Assembly (NCBI GenBank): GCA_014529385.2
Contig: CM043953.1
Location: 79,722,338-79,786,337, forward strand
Source of the DNA: Adiantum capillus-veneris
Taxonomy: Eukaryota > Streptophyta > Polypodiopsida > Polypodiales > Pteridaceae
Direction: 5' to 3'
Length of the DNA: 64,000 nt
Numbering within the stretch: position 1 is the stretch's first letter; the number at the start of each line of letters is the position of its first letter. The notes beneath the pieces are model-generated. The model saw nothing but the letters and a program-made list of their open reading frames with translations, was not told the origin of the DNA and did no database searches. The translations under genes were made by a program, and so were the position numbers. Shown one piece after another: positions 42,531-54,234 of this stretch.

Positions 42531-43879
42531 TGATGGGATCGTGCTAGCTAGGGTGGATGAAAGAGAAACATCATGCACACAAGTGAGTGTGTATTGGCTA
42601 GATTATCACTCAAGCGAATTAGGTTCCAAGATCAATTAACTTATGACTCATAAACATGATCTTCAGTATTTGCTAAGCCTTGTGTTTATTCATTCATAAA
42701 ATGAGCTTTAAGTAGCTCCACAGCCTTGCACCACTGCATGTGGGATAATTCCAGCTTTCCTCTCCTTGACTCGTACTCTAGGACAAAGCTCACACTTTAC
42801 GATCCTCCCCTTGAGGTTTGGACTAGGAAGAAACTGAAGAAAACTGACATCTCTGGCACACTCCAATCCAGGAGACCATCCCCAATCCAAGAGACAAACT
42901 ATCTCTAATCCAAGAAATACTCAAGCGCCAGTCAGTCGAGTAGTGAGCGTCCAGCCGAACCGGAGAGGGGAATAGGCTTTGGTTGAGCGTTGCCTTTAGA
43001 TCCGCCCACGTGTGTGCCCAAAAGGCCTTCCCCTTCAACCAAAAAACCTTATTTAGGGTGTCTTCTCGTGGGCTTGAAGGTGGTGACCTACAAAAAAGGG
43101 GGTTGAGCATTAAATGCTTCCCACACACACACACACACACTTGAGGTTGCTGATCTTGCTGTTGTAGACACAAAATGCACAGAGAATGAACGAAAATAGC
43201 TCACAAGAAATTGCCAAACTTAATCAAACTATTACTTGATGAATCTTGGGGCAATTTAAGCATGCACAAGCTCGTTGGAAAGCGCTCAAACAGTACTACG
43301 CACACACATAAATCAAACGTGCAATTGTGTTGATGCGAGTAGATGTGGGAGGGTGTAAAATCAAAATACAAATTATATCTCAAACTAATTACCTCTAATC
43401 ATTAGCTAGGGTAGTGGCCATGTAGACGTGCCCAAATCCAATGCCAGGGACAATTAAGAATGAGGTTATTATGCAAAATCCTAATAGACATTAGGGAAAG
43501 CTAATTACACAAATGCATAACAAGAAACCTAGCTAGCATATCCTAGTGCTCTGATAAGTCCACTTGATGGGATCGTGCTAGCTAGGGTGGATGAAACAGA
43601 AACATCGTGTACGCAAGTGAGTGTGTGTTGGCTAGATTATCACTACAGCGAATTAGGTTCCAACATCAATTAAATTGGACTCATAAACATGATCTTGAGT
43701 ATTTGCTAAGCCATCACAAGCTCATCATAAACAACGAAGATGTAATGCAAAATAGACTTGTGTTTATTCATACATGAAATGAGCTTTAAGTAGCTCTACA
43801 ACCTTGCACCACTGCATGTGGGATAATTCCACCTTCCCTCTCCTTGACTCATACTCTAGGACAAAGCTCACACTTTACA
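42531..43879 (-). mobile_element. Short non-autonomous LTR element (TRIM-like), nested in Gypsy RT
   Basis: Direct repeats 42531-42801 and 43565-43879 are its LTRs. On the minus strand they start TGTAAAGTGTGAGC (CG instead of TG in the copy ending at 42801) and end GATCCCATCA; the copy at 42531 lacks about 44 bp. After the 5' LTR (43565) the minus strand reads AG, then TGGACTTATCAGAGCAC, a tRNA-Met-like primer site with an insertion. Flanks are CGGTT (42526-42530) and GGGTT (43880-43884), a nearly intact 5-bp target duplication. The interior (about 760 bp) encodes nothing I recognise. Total 1.35 kb. Confidence 0.75.
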
Positions 43880-44849
43880 GGGTTTAAGAAGGCCTAGTAC
43901 TTCATATTGTTCACCTGTCCTCTTAATACAAAAAAAGGATGGAACACTCTGTATGTGCACACAATATAGATCTCTAAACAAGATTACAGTCAAGAATCGA
44001 TTCCCAATTTTTCCGATTGATGACATTCTTGATAAGTTACAAGGAACAAGCGTCTTTAGTCGTATATACTTGAAGAGCGGATATCATAAAATCGGCATTG
44101 CTCCTCAGGATGTACATAAGACTTTATTTAGAACAACCTTTGCGTTGTATGAATTCTTAGTGAAATTTGAAGTTTCCTGGGTCGACGAAGAAGCGGATCC
44201 CATTTCATTGGGGATCTGGACAAAACCAAGCTTTTGAAAAGCTTAAGTATTTACTCAGTCATAGACCTGCCCTCAATGTCCCTGGTCCTCGCTAACCTTT
44301 CGAGGTGTACTGCTATGCATCTGGAGATTGTGTATGAGCATTTTTGAACCAAGAGGGTCAGGCAACAGCTTATGAAAGCCGGCACCTTAGAGATGCAGAA
44401 TTGCATGCTTCCATTTATGAGAGAGAGCTAATGGCTGTAATTCACGCTCTTTCTATATGGAAAGATTATCTTTTAGGAGCTGATTTTGTAATTAAGACAG
44501 ATCGTCAAAGTCTTCGCTACTTTCTCCCACAGAGAAAGTTATCAAAAAAGCAAATGTGATGGGCCAACTTTCTTTCAATATTTCATTTTCAGATTTTGCA
44601 CACTTTTGGATTTTGCATACGTCAGCTTATCAGCCTCAAATAGATGGTCAAAGCGAAATCGCTAATGCCACTGTTTTAGAACTTCTCAAGTGCTATGGTC
44701 CGAAAAGAAAATCCGAATGGGAACAATACCTACTATTAGTTGAGTTTGCACATAATAGTACCATACATTCCTCAAATGGTAAAGGTCCCTTTGAAATTAT
44801 ATATGGGAAGCCACTTTTACTTTATATTTTGGTTACCAAAGAAAACATC
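43880..44849 (+). pseudogene. Gypsy pol continued: RT, RNase H, integrase fragments
   Basis: RT resumes (RRPSTSYCSPVLLIQKKDG, VFSRIYLKSGYHKIGI, TTFALYEFLV), then a deletion removes the catalytic YxDD part. RNase H follows (SIYERELMAVIHALSIWKDY, TDRQSLRYFLPQRKLSKKQM). A second deletion joins it to the integrase core end (TSAYQPQIDGQSEIANATVL, with the catalytic E; LLVEFAHNSTIHSSNGKGPF). It is cut at 44849 by the LTR starting TGTAGCAGG. The RT type resembles the fragment at 1-1500. Confidence 0.88.
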
Positions 44850-45754
44850 TGTAGCAGGCTATAGTGTCACTTTCACAGGACACTTAGTTAGTACAGTTGG
44901 TCTGGTCTGGTTCACACTGGATGAACTCTCTCTGGGCTGGGCTGGGCAATGACATGTGGCAGGATACGAACGGTGGTCTAGTGGACATCGTGGCCAGGTC
45001 ACCACCACCACTCACTTTGGAGATTGGCTTAGGTGGCTGACATTTATGGGCCGTTGGGTCATTATCATCATTTTCTTCACCTCGGAGCTTCACGTAGTCA
45101 TCTGGGTTGAGTCTACACACAGAGCACGTCTTCACCATCCGGGCACATCTGAGCCTCGACACCCCCATTGTACCTGTGAGTCCTGGGTTGGAGCTGAGTG
45201 TGTTGCCACGCCAGAGTCTGTACCAGTTCTTTGAGATAGTTGAGTCATATGTTCTGGTCTACTGTTGTGTCTTTGTGAGCTCAGTTGTTTGTCTATTTGT
45301 TCCTTTGTTTTCAGTTTGTTTGAGTGAGATTGTCACGCACATTGCACTGAGGACCACCCACTGTAGACAGCACGACACATTATCCGCGCTACAAGTGCTC
45401 TCATTTTGGCGATCACGGTGGGACCTCAATTGAAATCTCACTCTGTGAGGTACAAATCTTGAAGCTAGTTGGGTCTATCTAGCTTCGCCTCCCTTGCCTT
45501 GCACTGTTCTCCTCTCGCCTCGTCCAACTAGTCTAGTCCTCCTTCGCCCCGGTCCAACCACTCCTCGTCCTGGTCTAGTCCTCCTCGACCCTGGTCTAGT
45601 CCTCCTCGTCCCTGGTCCACCTTGTCTAGTCACTAGCCTGGTCTAGTAGAGTCTAGACCAGTCTTCAGCCAGTTCAAGGTTTTCTTGCCCAAAGGTTGGT
45701 TGGATTGGTGGTCACTGCATGACACATACAAGGCGGTCAGTCGAGCGTCAAAGT
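44850..45754 (+). mobile_element. Gypsy LTR plus leader, first copy (no genes)
   Basis: LTR 44850-45403 begins TGTAGCAGGCTATAGTGTCAC and ends AAGTGCTCTCA. It is followed by TTT and TGGCGATCACGGTGGGACC (45407-45425), the presumed primer site, and a CT-rich leader ending GAGCGTCAAAG. The next LTR starts at once at 45755, so this element's genes are missing. It interrupts the preceding Gypsy integrase. Confidence 0.85.
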
Positions 45755-46362
45755 TGTAGCAGGGCTACAGTGTCACTTCACAGGACAGGCAGTTGGATAG
45801 TTAGCTACAGTTGGTCTGGTTCACACTGGACGGACCCTTTGGGCTGGGAGTGACACGTGGTAGGGTACCTACGGTGGTCTAGTGGACATCGTGGCCAGGT
45901 CACCACCACCACTCAGTTTGGAGATAGACTTAGCTGGCTGGACATTTATGGGCCGTTGGTGGCTCTTATGGTTGTACATATGAGTAGTCGTGTTTGGGGG
46001 CAGTTCTATCTTATCTTGCACGTAGTCGTCTAGAGGAAGTCTTACACAGAGCACTGCTTCACCATCCCTGCACATCTGAGCCTCGACACCCCATTTGTAC
46101 CTGTGAGTCCTGGGCTGGAGCTGAGTGTGCTGCCACGCCAGAGTCTGTACATGGTTCTTTGAGCTAGTCGAGTCCACATGTTCTGGTCCACTGTTGTGTC
46201 TCTGTTGTTATCCATTGTTCTGTGTTGTTATCCGTTGTTTCTGTGTTTCATTCTGTTTGAGAGAGTTTTCATTTGTTTGAGTGAGATTGTCACGCACATT
46301 GCACTGAGGGGCACCCACACTGTAGAGAGCACGACACATTATCCGCGCTATAGGTGCTCTCA
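45755..46362 (+). mobile_element. 5' LTR of the best-preserved Gypsy element
   Basis: 608 bp from TGTAGCAGGGCTACAG to GGTGCTCTCA. The same sequence block returns at 53408-53755 after pol. The presumed primer site TGGCGATCACGTTGGGACC is at 46366-46384. The tRNA it pairs with could not be named with certainty. Confidence 0.88.
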
Positions 46363-46674
46363 TTTTGGCGATCACGTTGGGACCTCAACTGAAGTCTCAC
46401 TCTGTTGAGTAGCTGGTTTCTTCGCTTCGCCTGTGCAGTCTAAGTCTCTCGCCTTGCTGGTCTGGTCCCCTCTCGCCCTGGTCCAACTTGCCCTCGTCTC
46501 TGGTCTAGACCCCCTCGACCCTGGTCTAGCTGGTCTAGTCACTTGTCTGGTCTAGTCCTCCTCGTCCCTGGTCCAGCTGGTCTAGACACTCGTCTGGTCT
46601 AGTAGAGTCTAGACCAGTCTTCAGCCAATTCAAGGTTTTCTTGCCCAAAGCTTGGTTGGTTTGGAGGTCACTGC
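46363..46674 (+). other. 5' leader of the Gypsy element
   Basis: Repetitive CT/GGTCTAGT-rich sequence (words TGGTCTAGTC, CTCGTCCCTGG). It resembles the leader at 45404-45754, and ends shortly before the gag start codon. Confidence 0.7.
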
Positions 46675-48769
46675 ATGACACATACAAGGAGGTCAGTTGA
46701 GCGTCAAAGCCCACTACTGAGCCCTCTGAAGTACTATCACAGAAGACGACCTTTGACACCTTGTAGAAATCCTTCAACCTCATCACCTATACCTCCACAT
46801 ATCACATCACCCATTCCTTCATCAGGTTCCCCATCTTCCCGATCACCTTCTCCAGAAAAGCTCTCACCCGTTCCTTCGTCATCAAGTTCCCCATCTTCGC
46901 GATTACCTTCTCCAGAAAAGCTCTCTCCTATTCTATTACAGCAAGCTATTGTGCAACAGACTCAACAAGGAATCATGGAGCCACTAGCTAGTGTTTTGGC
47001 CAAGGTGAACATCAAGTTCCCTACCTTCAAAGGGCTGTCTTCAGAAGATGCTGACGACCATGTAAGAAGATTTGTATCTCTCTGTAGGGGATGTGGGCTG
47101 AACAGAGAAGATGCTTACTTGGTACTATTTCCATCCACCCTGGATGGCCTAGCAGATAAATGGTACAGCCAATTTGCAGAGAACCATTTTGCAACTTGGG
47201 CAGCCTTAAGACAGCAGTTCTGTGCAGCTTTCAGGCCGGGTGACTACCAGGAGAAGGTGTTGGATGAGTTGGACAACATGGTGCTCAAGCCTGAGGAGAC
47301 TTTTGCGGAGCTTATGACGAAAACTAAGTCGCTGGTGGCCAAGCTTCCCCAACAACCCGGTGAATTCATATGAGGTTAAAAAGTGGGTGGAGAAGGCGCT
47401 TCCCAAAACTTCTCAGCAAAAACTCCGAGAGAGTCTCCGACCCGACGCCACTCTCGACGAGTTCATCGCAGCTGCTACTAGAATAGAGGGAGCTAGGAAG
47501 CTCTTCAACAACTCTCCTCAAATAGATACTCCCTCTGTGTTCTCGGAAGGTAGTCCTACTGATTCTTTAACTTCTTTACGTAGGGAACTGGAAGCCCTAA
47601 AGCTACAACGAGCTCTTCAAGAGGAGAGGTCCTTCTCTCTTAGACAAGAGAAGCCTACACATAATGAGGCATTGGAACAGATTAAGCGCAAGTTAGAAGA
47701 GCTCAAGTGTCAACAAGAGACTAAGGCTATGGTTTGGTGTAGCTCATGCCGCTCTCCAGGGCACCCACCACAGGAATGCCCCCTTCGGGTTTACTGCCAC
47801 TTCTGTGAAAAATCTGGACATGAGGATAAGGATTGTTACTACCTCAAGGGATTGCGTCAAATACAACAAAATCTTGGTTCTTCTCTCCAACAAGGGCTAG
47901 CACCTGCATCCAACATGGTCTCACCCTACGGCCATCAAAACCAGTTGCCTCCTATGCTGACAACACCCCCTATGCTGCAAGGTATGCACAACAACTTTGC
48001 ACCCCACAGTTTTTATCATGCAAGTACTCCCTCAGTTCCCCAAAGTTTCTACACCTCAGCCTCAAATTCCATGCAGCAACCACCTCGTCCCCCGTTTCGT
48101 CCTTCCAATCGGCCCATACTCTGCTACAGATGCGGAGAATATGGGCATTATCAGAGCAAGTGTCCTTTACCCGAGGGGTCCCCTCCTTGTCGTCATTGCC
48201 CTGATTCGAAGGATCACTACAATAAAGATTGTCCCAAGCAAAGGGCATCCACGTCTTCAGGCTCGACTCAGAACCAGCCTGAATTCACCTTTCCGAAGAT
48301 AAATTTGATTACTGTGAACACCGTGCCTCAACCTTCACCTGCTACTCATGTGGTTAAGCCTCTGCAAGTGGAGGAGCCTGCTAGTGTCCTTACTCGGGCA
48401 CAAAGAGCAGCTCTTGGTCTCAGTCTACCCACAGGTCCACCTCGCCGGTCTCCACTTCCTCACTCTGGTCTACCTGACCCAAAGGACAAGTCCTTCCCAA
48501 TTGCTCAGAGCAAACCAACTTCCTTGTTATCTGACATTGATGGAGCCTTCTTAGAAGCAGTGGCTGACTTGGAACAGATTAAGGTCACAAAAGGAGCCCA
48601 GTTCGAAGGCGCCAAGCCCACAGTAGAAGCCATCTTGAAAAATACTTTTCAGCAGGTGTCACTATACGACATGCTAAGGCTCGATGCAACACTTAGAAGT
48701 GACACCCTGTCAGTCATTCAGTCTCTGTACCCGGGGGCTCGGCCTAGTGGCGGGCACCTCCCTGTATAG
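46675..48769 (+). pseudogene. Ty3/Gypsy gag with four zinc knuckles, one frameshift
   Basis: Gag forms the virus-like particle and binds element RNA. The first frame, 46675-47373, has a proline/serine-rich N-terminus (SSPSSRLPSPEKLSP, two copies) and the capsid core (KVNIKFPTFKGLSSEDADDH, then LADKWYSQFAENHFATWAAL and DELDNMVLKPEETFAEL). A single frameshift near 47360 leads to 47360-48769: DATLDEFIAAATRIEGARK, then CSSCRSPGHPPQEC, CHFCEKSGHEDKDC, CYRCGEYGHYQSKC and CRHCPDSKDHYNKDC. Three of these fit C-x2-C-x4-H-x4-C exactly; the fourth has one extra residue. The stop at 48767 lies 15 bp before the pol frame. Plant Gypsy gags usually have one or two knuckles. Confidence 0.88.
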
Positions 48770-48784
48770 CCCTCAGAGTCCTAT

Positions 48785-51700
48785 TTGATTTCCTATCCAT
48801 CTGCTCCCCTCACCGATTATAAAAGTCCTCGCCTCACTGTATCTATTCTTGGGCACCAGCTATCCGGCGTCATCGTTGATGGAGGATCTGGAATCAATTT
48901 GATGCCCGAATTCACTATGATGGCCTTAGGTCTAAAGCCTACCCGACCTGCTCCTTTCACTGTTACATTGGCTGATCAGAGAACAGTCTACCCAGTGGGC
49001 ATAGTCGACAAGGTGCCTCTGAAGGTACAAGATTTCACTTTTAACTTGGATTTTGTGGTAGTTAATCTTCCCCAAGTAGAGGGAGGTTATCCCTTGCTAA
49101 TTGGTAGGCCATGGCTGCGACATACGAAAGCACTTCACGACTGGGGAACCGACACCATGTGGATACATACTCCTGGCTCTTCAATGCAACAAATTCGTCT
49201 CGAAGGAGATATGGATCCGGTCATTCAGCATAGCTCTTTGTCAGTAGAGTCCAACCCTGACTTGGAGCAGCCGGTCCCTCCCGATGGGTCCGATGAAGAC
49301 CTACTGCAGTGGTTAGAAGCCACCTCTTCGATGCCATGCTATGTAGTCTCTCTTCAACCTTTGCCAACAGATTCACCCTCTGCCCCTGATCCTACATCTC
49401 AAGCTACACCTGAGACTAGGAATCCCAGTCAGCCAAGTGAGCCAGAACCAAGTGGACCAGTCTCAAGTGAGTCAGAACCAAGTGGACCAGTCTCTGGTGC
49501 CCATCCTTCAGAGGGTCCCTTGATGGAAACAGTCGGCCTGGGTGAGCCTATAACCCACCATAGAAGGGGAAAAAAGTCTCCCTTGCAAGAGTTGGCCAAC
49601 ACCCCAGCTCCCTCCTTAGCCTCTACTCCAGCTGACTCTCCACCCATGCCGGAGCACTTTGAGTTATCTGAGGATTTACCATTTGCAGAGCTTCCATCAG
49701 GTTGGTTGCAGGAAGAGTATGCTGATTTCAACATTGATCAGACGCCAGCTCATAATGTCCAAAGGCTAACAGAGGCAGCACAGTCTTCTCCCCCTGACGC
49801 AGCCTCGACCACTGCACCGCCTGACCTAGTCAGAGAGGTCAACCTAGGCGGCCCTGACAACCATCAGCCCATCTTATTAGCCACTTGGTTATGGGATCAC
49901 CCCGCTCTACTCGACCTGGTAATCTCCTTCGTGCGCTCTTTCAAAGATGTGTTTGTTTGGTCTTACCACGATTTAGAAGGAATCCCAGCAGAGCTAGGAG
50001 TCCACACAATTCCTCTGGTTGAGGAGGCTAAGCCGGTCAGAGGACGGGCTTACAAACTGAATCCCAAGTATGCAGAAGCAGTCAAAATCGAGTTGGAAAA
50101 AATCCAAGAAGTAGGTATTATTGTACCAGTAGAGCACTCAGAATGGTTGTCTCCTATGGTTATTGCCCCAAAGAAGCAGTCCAACAAAATTCGAGTTTGT
50201 GTCGACTGTCGGGCTCTGAATAAGGTCACAATCCCGGATGGATTTCCGACACCTTTCACTGAGAGAGTCCCCGAAGATGTCGCTGGCCATGTACTGTATA
50301 GTTTTATGGATGGGTTCAGCGGCTACAATCAGTTAGGAATACATCCTGACGACCAAATCAAAACAGCTTTTGTGACTCCCTCGGGTATTTTCATCTACAC
50401 TAGAATGTCTTTTGGGCTTAAAAATGCACCGCCTTCTTTCAATCGCATAGTATATCTCATCTTTTGTCCTCTGCTTACTGATCACCTTTGCATATTCATG
50501 GATGACTTTTCCACCTTCTCGGGTGCTCAATGTTCGACCCCAGTAGAAAATCTAAAGGAGCATCTTGCTCAGCTCTCTGCAGTCTTCCTCAGGTGCAGAG
50601 AGGCACGTTTGAAGCTCAATCCGAACAAATGTCATTTTTTGGTCACAGAGGGCACACTGTTGGGCCATGTGGTGTCTGCTCAAGGTTTGGCAAAGAAGAT
50701 AGTGGCCATCTTGAAGTTACCTCCTCCCATAAATCCCAAAGGTGTTCAGAGCTTTGTGGGCCACACCGGCTATCATCGCAGGTTTATACGTATGTATGCA
50801 CAGGTGGCTCAACCATTGACCCGGCTCACCAGTGCTGCTGTTCCCTTCCGGTAGTCAACACCTGAGGCCGAAGCATTTGCATACCTCAAAAAACGTCTCA
50901 CTGAAGCGCCTATTCTAGTTGCCCCGGATTGGGCCCTACCTTTTCATGTGCATACAGATGCCAGTCTGCTGGCTGTGGGTGCTGTGCTGACTCAGCCTAG
51001 CAAAGAGTTCAACTTGGATCGCCCTGTACATTATGCAAGTCACCTGCTCACCAAAGCAGAGCGAAACTATAGCACCACAAAGAGGGAAGGACTGGCTATA
51101 GTGTATGCTCTACACAAATTTCGTCACTATTTGCTAGGGGTCCACTTCACAGTTATCACTGATCACCATGCCTTGCGCTATCTGCTTAATAAGCCATAGG
51201 TTGCAGGTCGAGTATGGCGATGGCTCCTCCTATTCCAGGAGTTTGATTTTGAAGTGGTACTCCGTCCTGGTAAGCATCATGTAATGGCTGACCACCTCTC
51301 TCGCATTTACACAGGCGAAGAAGCTACCGGGATTGCGGATGACTTTCCAGATAGCAGTCTTTTTAAAATAGATAAAACACCGGAATGGTGCGGCGAGGTC
51401 CTACATTTTCTATCTATTGGGCTGTACCCAGAGAGGGCATCCCCATTGCAAAAGAGGAGATTGCTGTTGAAGTCCAGGCCTTTCACTCTGATTGGGGGCC
51501 AGCTCTACAAAGCGGGACCAGATGGTGTTCTAAAGCGTTGTGTCTCGCCTCATGAGGTGGAGCATATTCTGGAGGATGCCCACAATGGTCCCACTGGTGG
51601 CCATTACCCTGGTTACATCACTGCTCAGAAGATTCTACAGAGTGGTCTGTGGTGGCCCTACATTTTTAAGGATGCAATAGCATATTCTAAGGTTTGTGAT

Positions 51701-52636
51701 GTGTGCCAGAGATGTGGGCCGAAGCCGAGTAAGCAATCCAACCGTCCTTTGCAGGTCTCAATGGTGTGGCTACCTTTTGAGAGATGGGGTTTGGACTTTG
51801 TGGGACCAATATATCCCCCGGCTCAACCAGGTAATCGCAAATATCTGCTAGTGGCTACAGACTATGCAACAAAGTGGGCAAAGGTACTAGCGACAGTAGA
51901 TTGAACTCGCAATACAGTGGCCAAATTTTTATATGAAAATATTTTATGCAGATTTGGATGTCCCTTAGAGATCACCAGTGATAGAGGCAGTCATTTTGTC
52001 AATGACATGATCTCAAATTTGCTGGCCAATTACAAGATTTTTCATCGCAAGTCGTGCTCTTATTACCCTAGAGCCAATGGACAGGCCGAGAGCACCAACA
52101 AGGTTCTGATCGCCCTACTGAGAAAAGCATGTCATCTCCATCCAGCATCGTGGGCTCAGGCTGTGCACGGCACACTTTGGGCATACCGCACATCTTTCAA
52201 AGCAACAACGAATCAAACGCCTTTTCAACTCGCTTTCGGTTTGGAAGCCATAGCTCCATTTGAGTTCAACTCCGGTTCCCCTAGGGTGGGCAGTCTGCGT
52301 GCAAGTTGGGGCATGGAATCTGCCTCTATCTCCCGTCTCACCTTATTGGATGAAAGCCGCCTTTTAGCTTCTCGTGCTCTGCAAGCGGAACAACTTCGTC
52401 GCAAAGCGTGGCATGATCGCCACCTCAGAAAGCCAAAAATAACGCAAGGCACATTGGTGCTACTCTATCAGGCAAAATATTTGAAAAAAGCAAAGAAGCT
52501 GGTTCCAGCTTGGCAAGGGCCCTTTAGAGTACAGGAGGTTTTGCCACAGGGGGCTGTCCAGTTAGTTACTTTGGAAGGCGTTCCTTTGCCACTGGTAAAT
52601 GGCTCCAGAATCAAGTGCTATTACTCCTCTGAGTAA
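48785..52636 (+). pseudogene. Ty3/Gypsy pol (protease, RT, RNase H, integrase) with three stop codons
   Basis: Frame 48785-50854: retropepsin (VIVDGGSGINLM with D-G-G-S, and LLIGRPWL), a linker with a repeated SEPEPSGPVS-like motif, then RT (DVFVWSYHDLEGIPAELGVH, VCVDCRALNKVTIPDGFPTP, YSFMDGFSGYNQLGIHPDDQ, MSFGLKNAPPSFNR, catalytic CIFMDDFSTFS). A TAG at 50852 replaces Trp. RNase H (TDASLLAVGAVLTQP, TTKREGLAIVYALHKFRHYL) ends in TAG at 51197, probably for Gln. Integrase 51200-52636 includes SGLWWPYIFKDAIAYSKVCD and the D,D,E core (WGLDFVGPI, TSDRGSHFVN, NGQAESTNKVL); a TGA at 51902 breaks it. FMDD and no chromodomain suggest an Athila/Tat-like lineage. Confidence 0.93.
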
Positions 52637-53407
52637 AGGGTCTACAACTATCCCGCCATCTGTAGGTTCTATGTCCCATCTCTCTCCTCCCCACTATCTT
52701 TCCATCAGAACAGGTGTTCTGTTACTGTCTCAGTTATGCTCTCCTCACGACTAGCTTTCCACCAGAATGGATGCTCTGTTACTGTCTCAATTTCTGCTAT
52801 GTCTGTAAGTTTCCGCCTTTCCTCTAAGATATCTTTCTCCACTAAATCTTGGTAATTGGGTATTATCGGGAACTTCTACAGTCCAGTCACTCCTCCTCTA
52901 ATCAGTCACTCTTCTAATTGTTTCTATTCTCAGTGTTATTTGCGGTTAAGTACTAAGGTCCTTCCAGTTAAGCTTTCAGTCAAGCTTCTCGTCGGAGTGG
53001 TTTTGTTCAGTTTGACAAGTGGAATCTGCTTGGGGACTCTTGGGGACTCTGCTTAGATGGCAATTGGGATAATGAACAAGGTGTAATCAAGGACTTGACT
53101 TGATGAGACTCCCAATGCCATACTGTCTATGGGAAGAATATGGCAGAGTTTATGTCAAAGAACTTTGATTCCAATAGCAGCAAAAACCTTTGGTGCCATT
53201 AAACTTTCAGCTTTGCTATAGGAACCTTAATCTCCTAATGAGTCAAAATTACCCTCCCTTTTATCTGCTCGAAATTTGTAGCTGCTCAAAAATTAGCACT
53301 TTGTACCTTCTCTTTGCTTCTGCTATCACTTTTATCACTTTGTACCCAGTGTGATCGTTGCGCCCTACCTATCCCAACCCCAACCAGCGGTCTTGTGGCG
53401 GGCAACC
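52637..53407 (+). other. 3' untranslated part of the Gypsy element; polypurine-like end
   Basis: No further ORF of note. CTTTCCACCAGAA and CTGTTACTGTCTCA are repeated. The last bases before the 3' LTR (GTCTTGTGGCGGGCAACC) recur, inverted, beside the minus-strand LTR at 57391, so they probably include the plus-strand priming site. Confidence 0.7.
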
Positions 53408-53755
53408 TGTAGCAGGACTACAGTGTCACTTCACAGGACAGGCATTTGGACAGTTAGCTACAGTTGGTTTGGTTCACACTGGACGGACCCTTTGGGCTGG
53501 GAGTGACACGTGGTAGGGTACCTACGGTGGTCTAGTGGACATTGTGGCCAGGTCACCACCACCACTCAGTTTGGAGATAGACTTAGCTGGCTGGACATTT
53601 ATGGGCCGTTGGTGGCTCTTATGGTTGTACATATGAGTAGTCGTGTTTGGGGACAGTTCTATCTTATCTTGCACGTAGTCGTCTAGAGGAAGTCTTACAC
53701 AGAGCACTGCTTCACCATCCCTGCACATCTGAGCCTCGACACCCCATTTGTACCG
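53408..53755 (+). mobile_element. 3' LTR of the Gypsy element, truncated
   Basis: Begins TGTAGCAGGACTACAG and follows the 5' LTR (45755) almost base for base to CACCCCATTTGTACC, where it stops. The remaining 260 bp or so are lost at a junction with unrelated LTR sequence. Confidence 0.88.
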
Positions 53756-53815
53756 GTAGAATTTCAAGTTTGCCCTTATTTTCTTCGGTTAGAAAAAATG
53801 AATTTTTCTAGCCCT

Positions 53816-54234
53816 GATGTGGAGACTTTGAGCTCCCATCACCTAGAACAAGGTTTCTCTTGATCATAGGCTTCTGTGGGGGATGATTGGTCGTGAAAAG
53901 TGGAAGGAAACCACTCTCGTGGTTAGCTGCTGAATATTCTCTGTTTTCAGCCCCTAAACACCTCTATTAGCGTGAATTTCAGTAGAGCATTCATAGAATC
54001 TCATCCTTCTCTACCTACCCTACGTATACACCAAGTTTGGTGCGATTCCATCACGAAAACGGCCTCCATTTCAGCATTGGAACCTGCACATGTAACAATT
54101 TCAGGTTATGTGCAGAAAATTACAGCAAGCATAAGTGTGTTCGTTTTGCGTGTTTCTCCCTATTGCAAGAATGACCAAGTATGAAGGTGACCAATTAGCG
54201 GAAGATAGACTCTCTTCTTTGAGAGCTTCTGAGA
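53816..54234 (+). repeat. Fragment of the 39-40 kb Gypsy LTR/leader
   Basis: Matches 40153-40570: GTGGAGACTTTGAGCTCCC, TGGGGGATGATTGGTCG, CACCTCTATTAGCGTGAA, GACCAATTAGCGGAAGATAG. About 60 bp of unassigned sequence separate it from the truncated 3' LTR. Confidence 0.85.
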
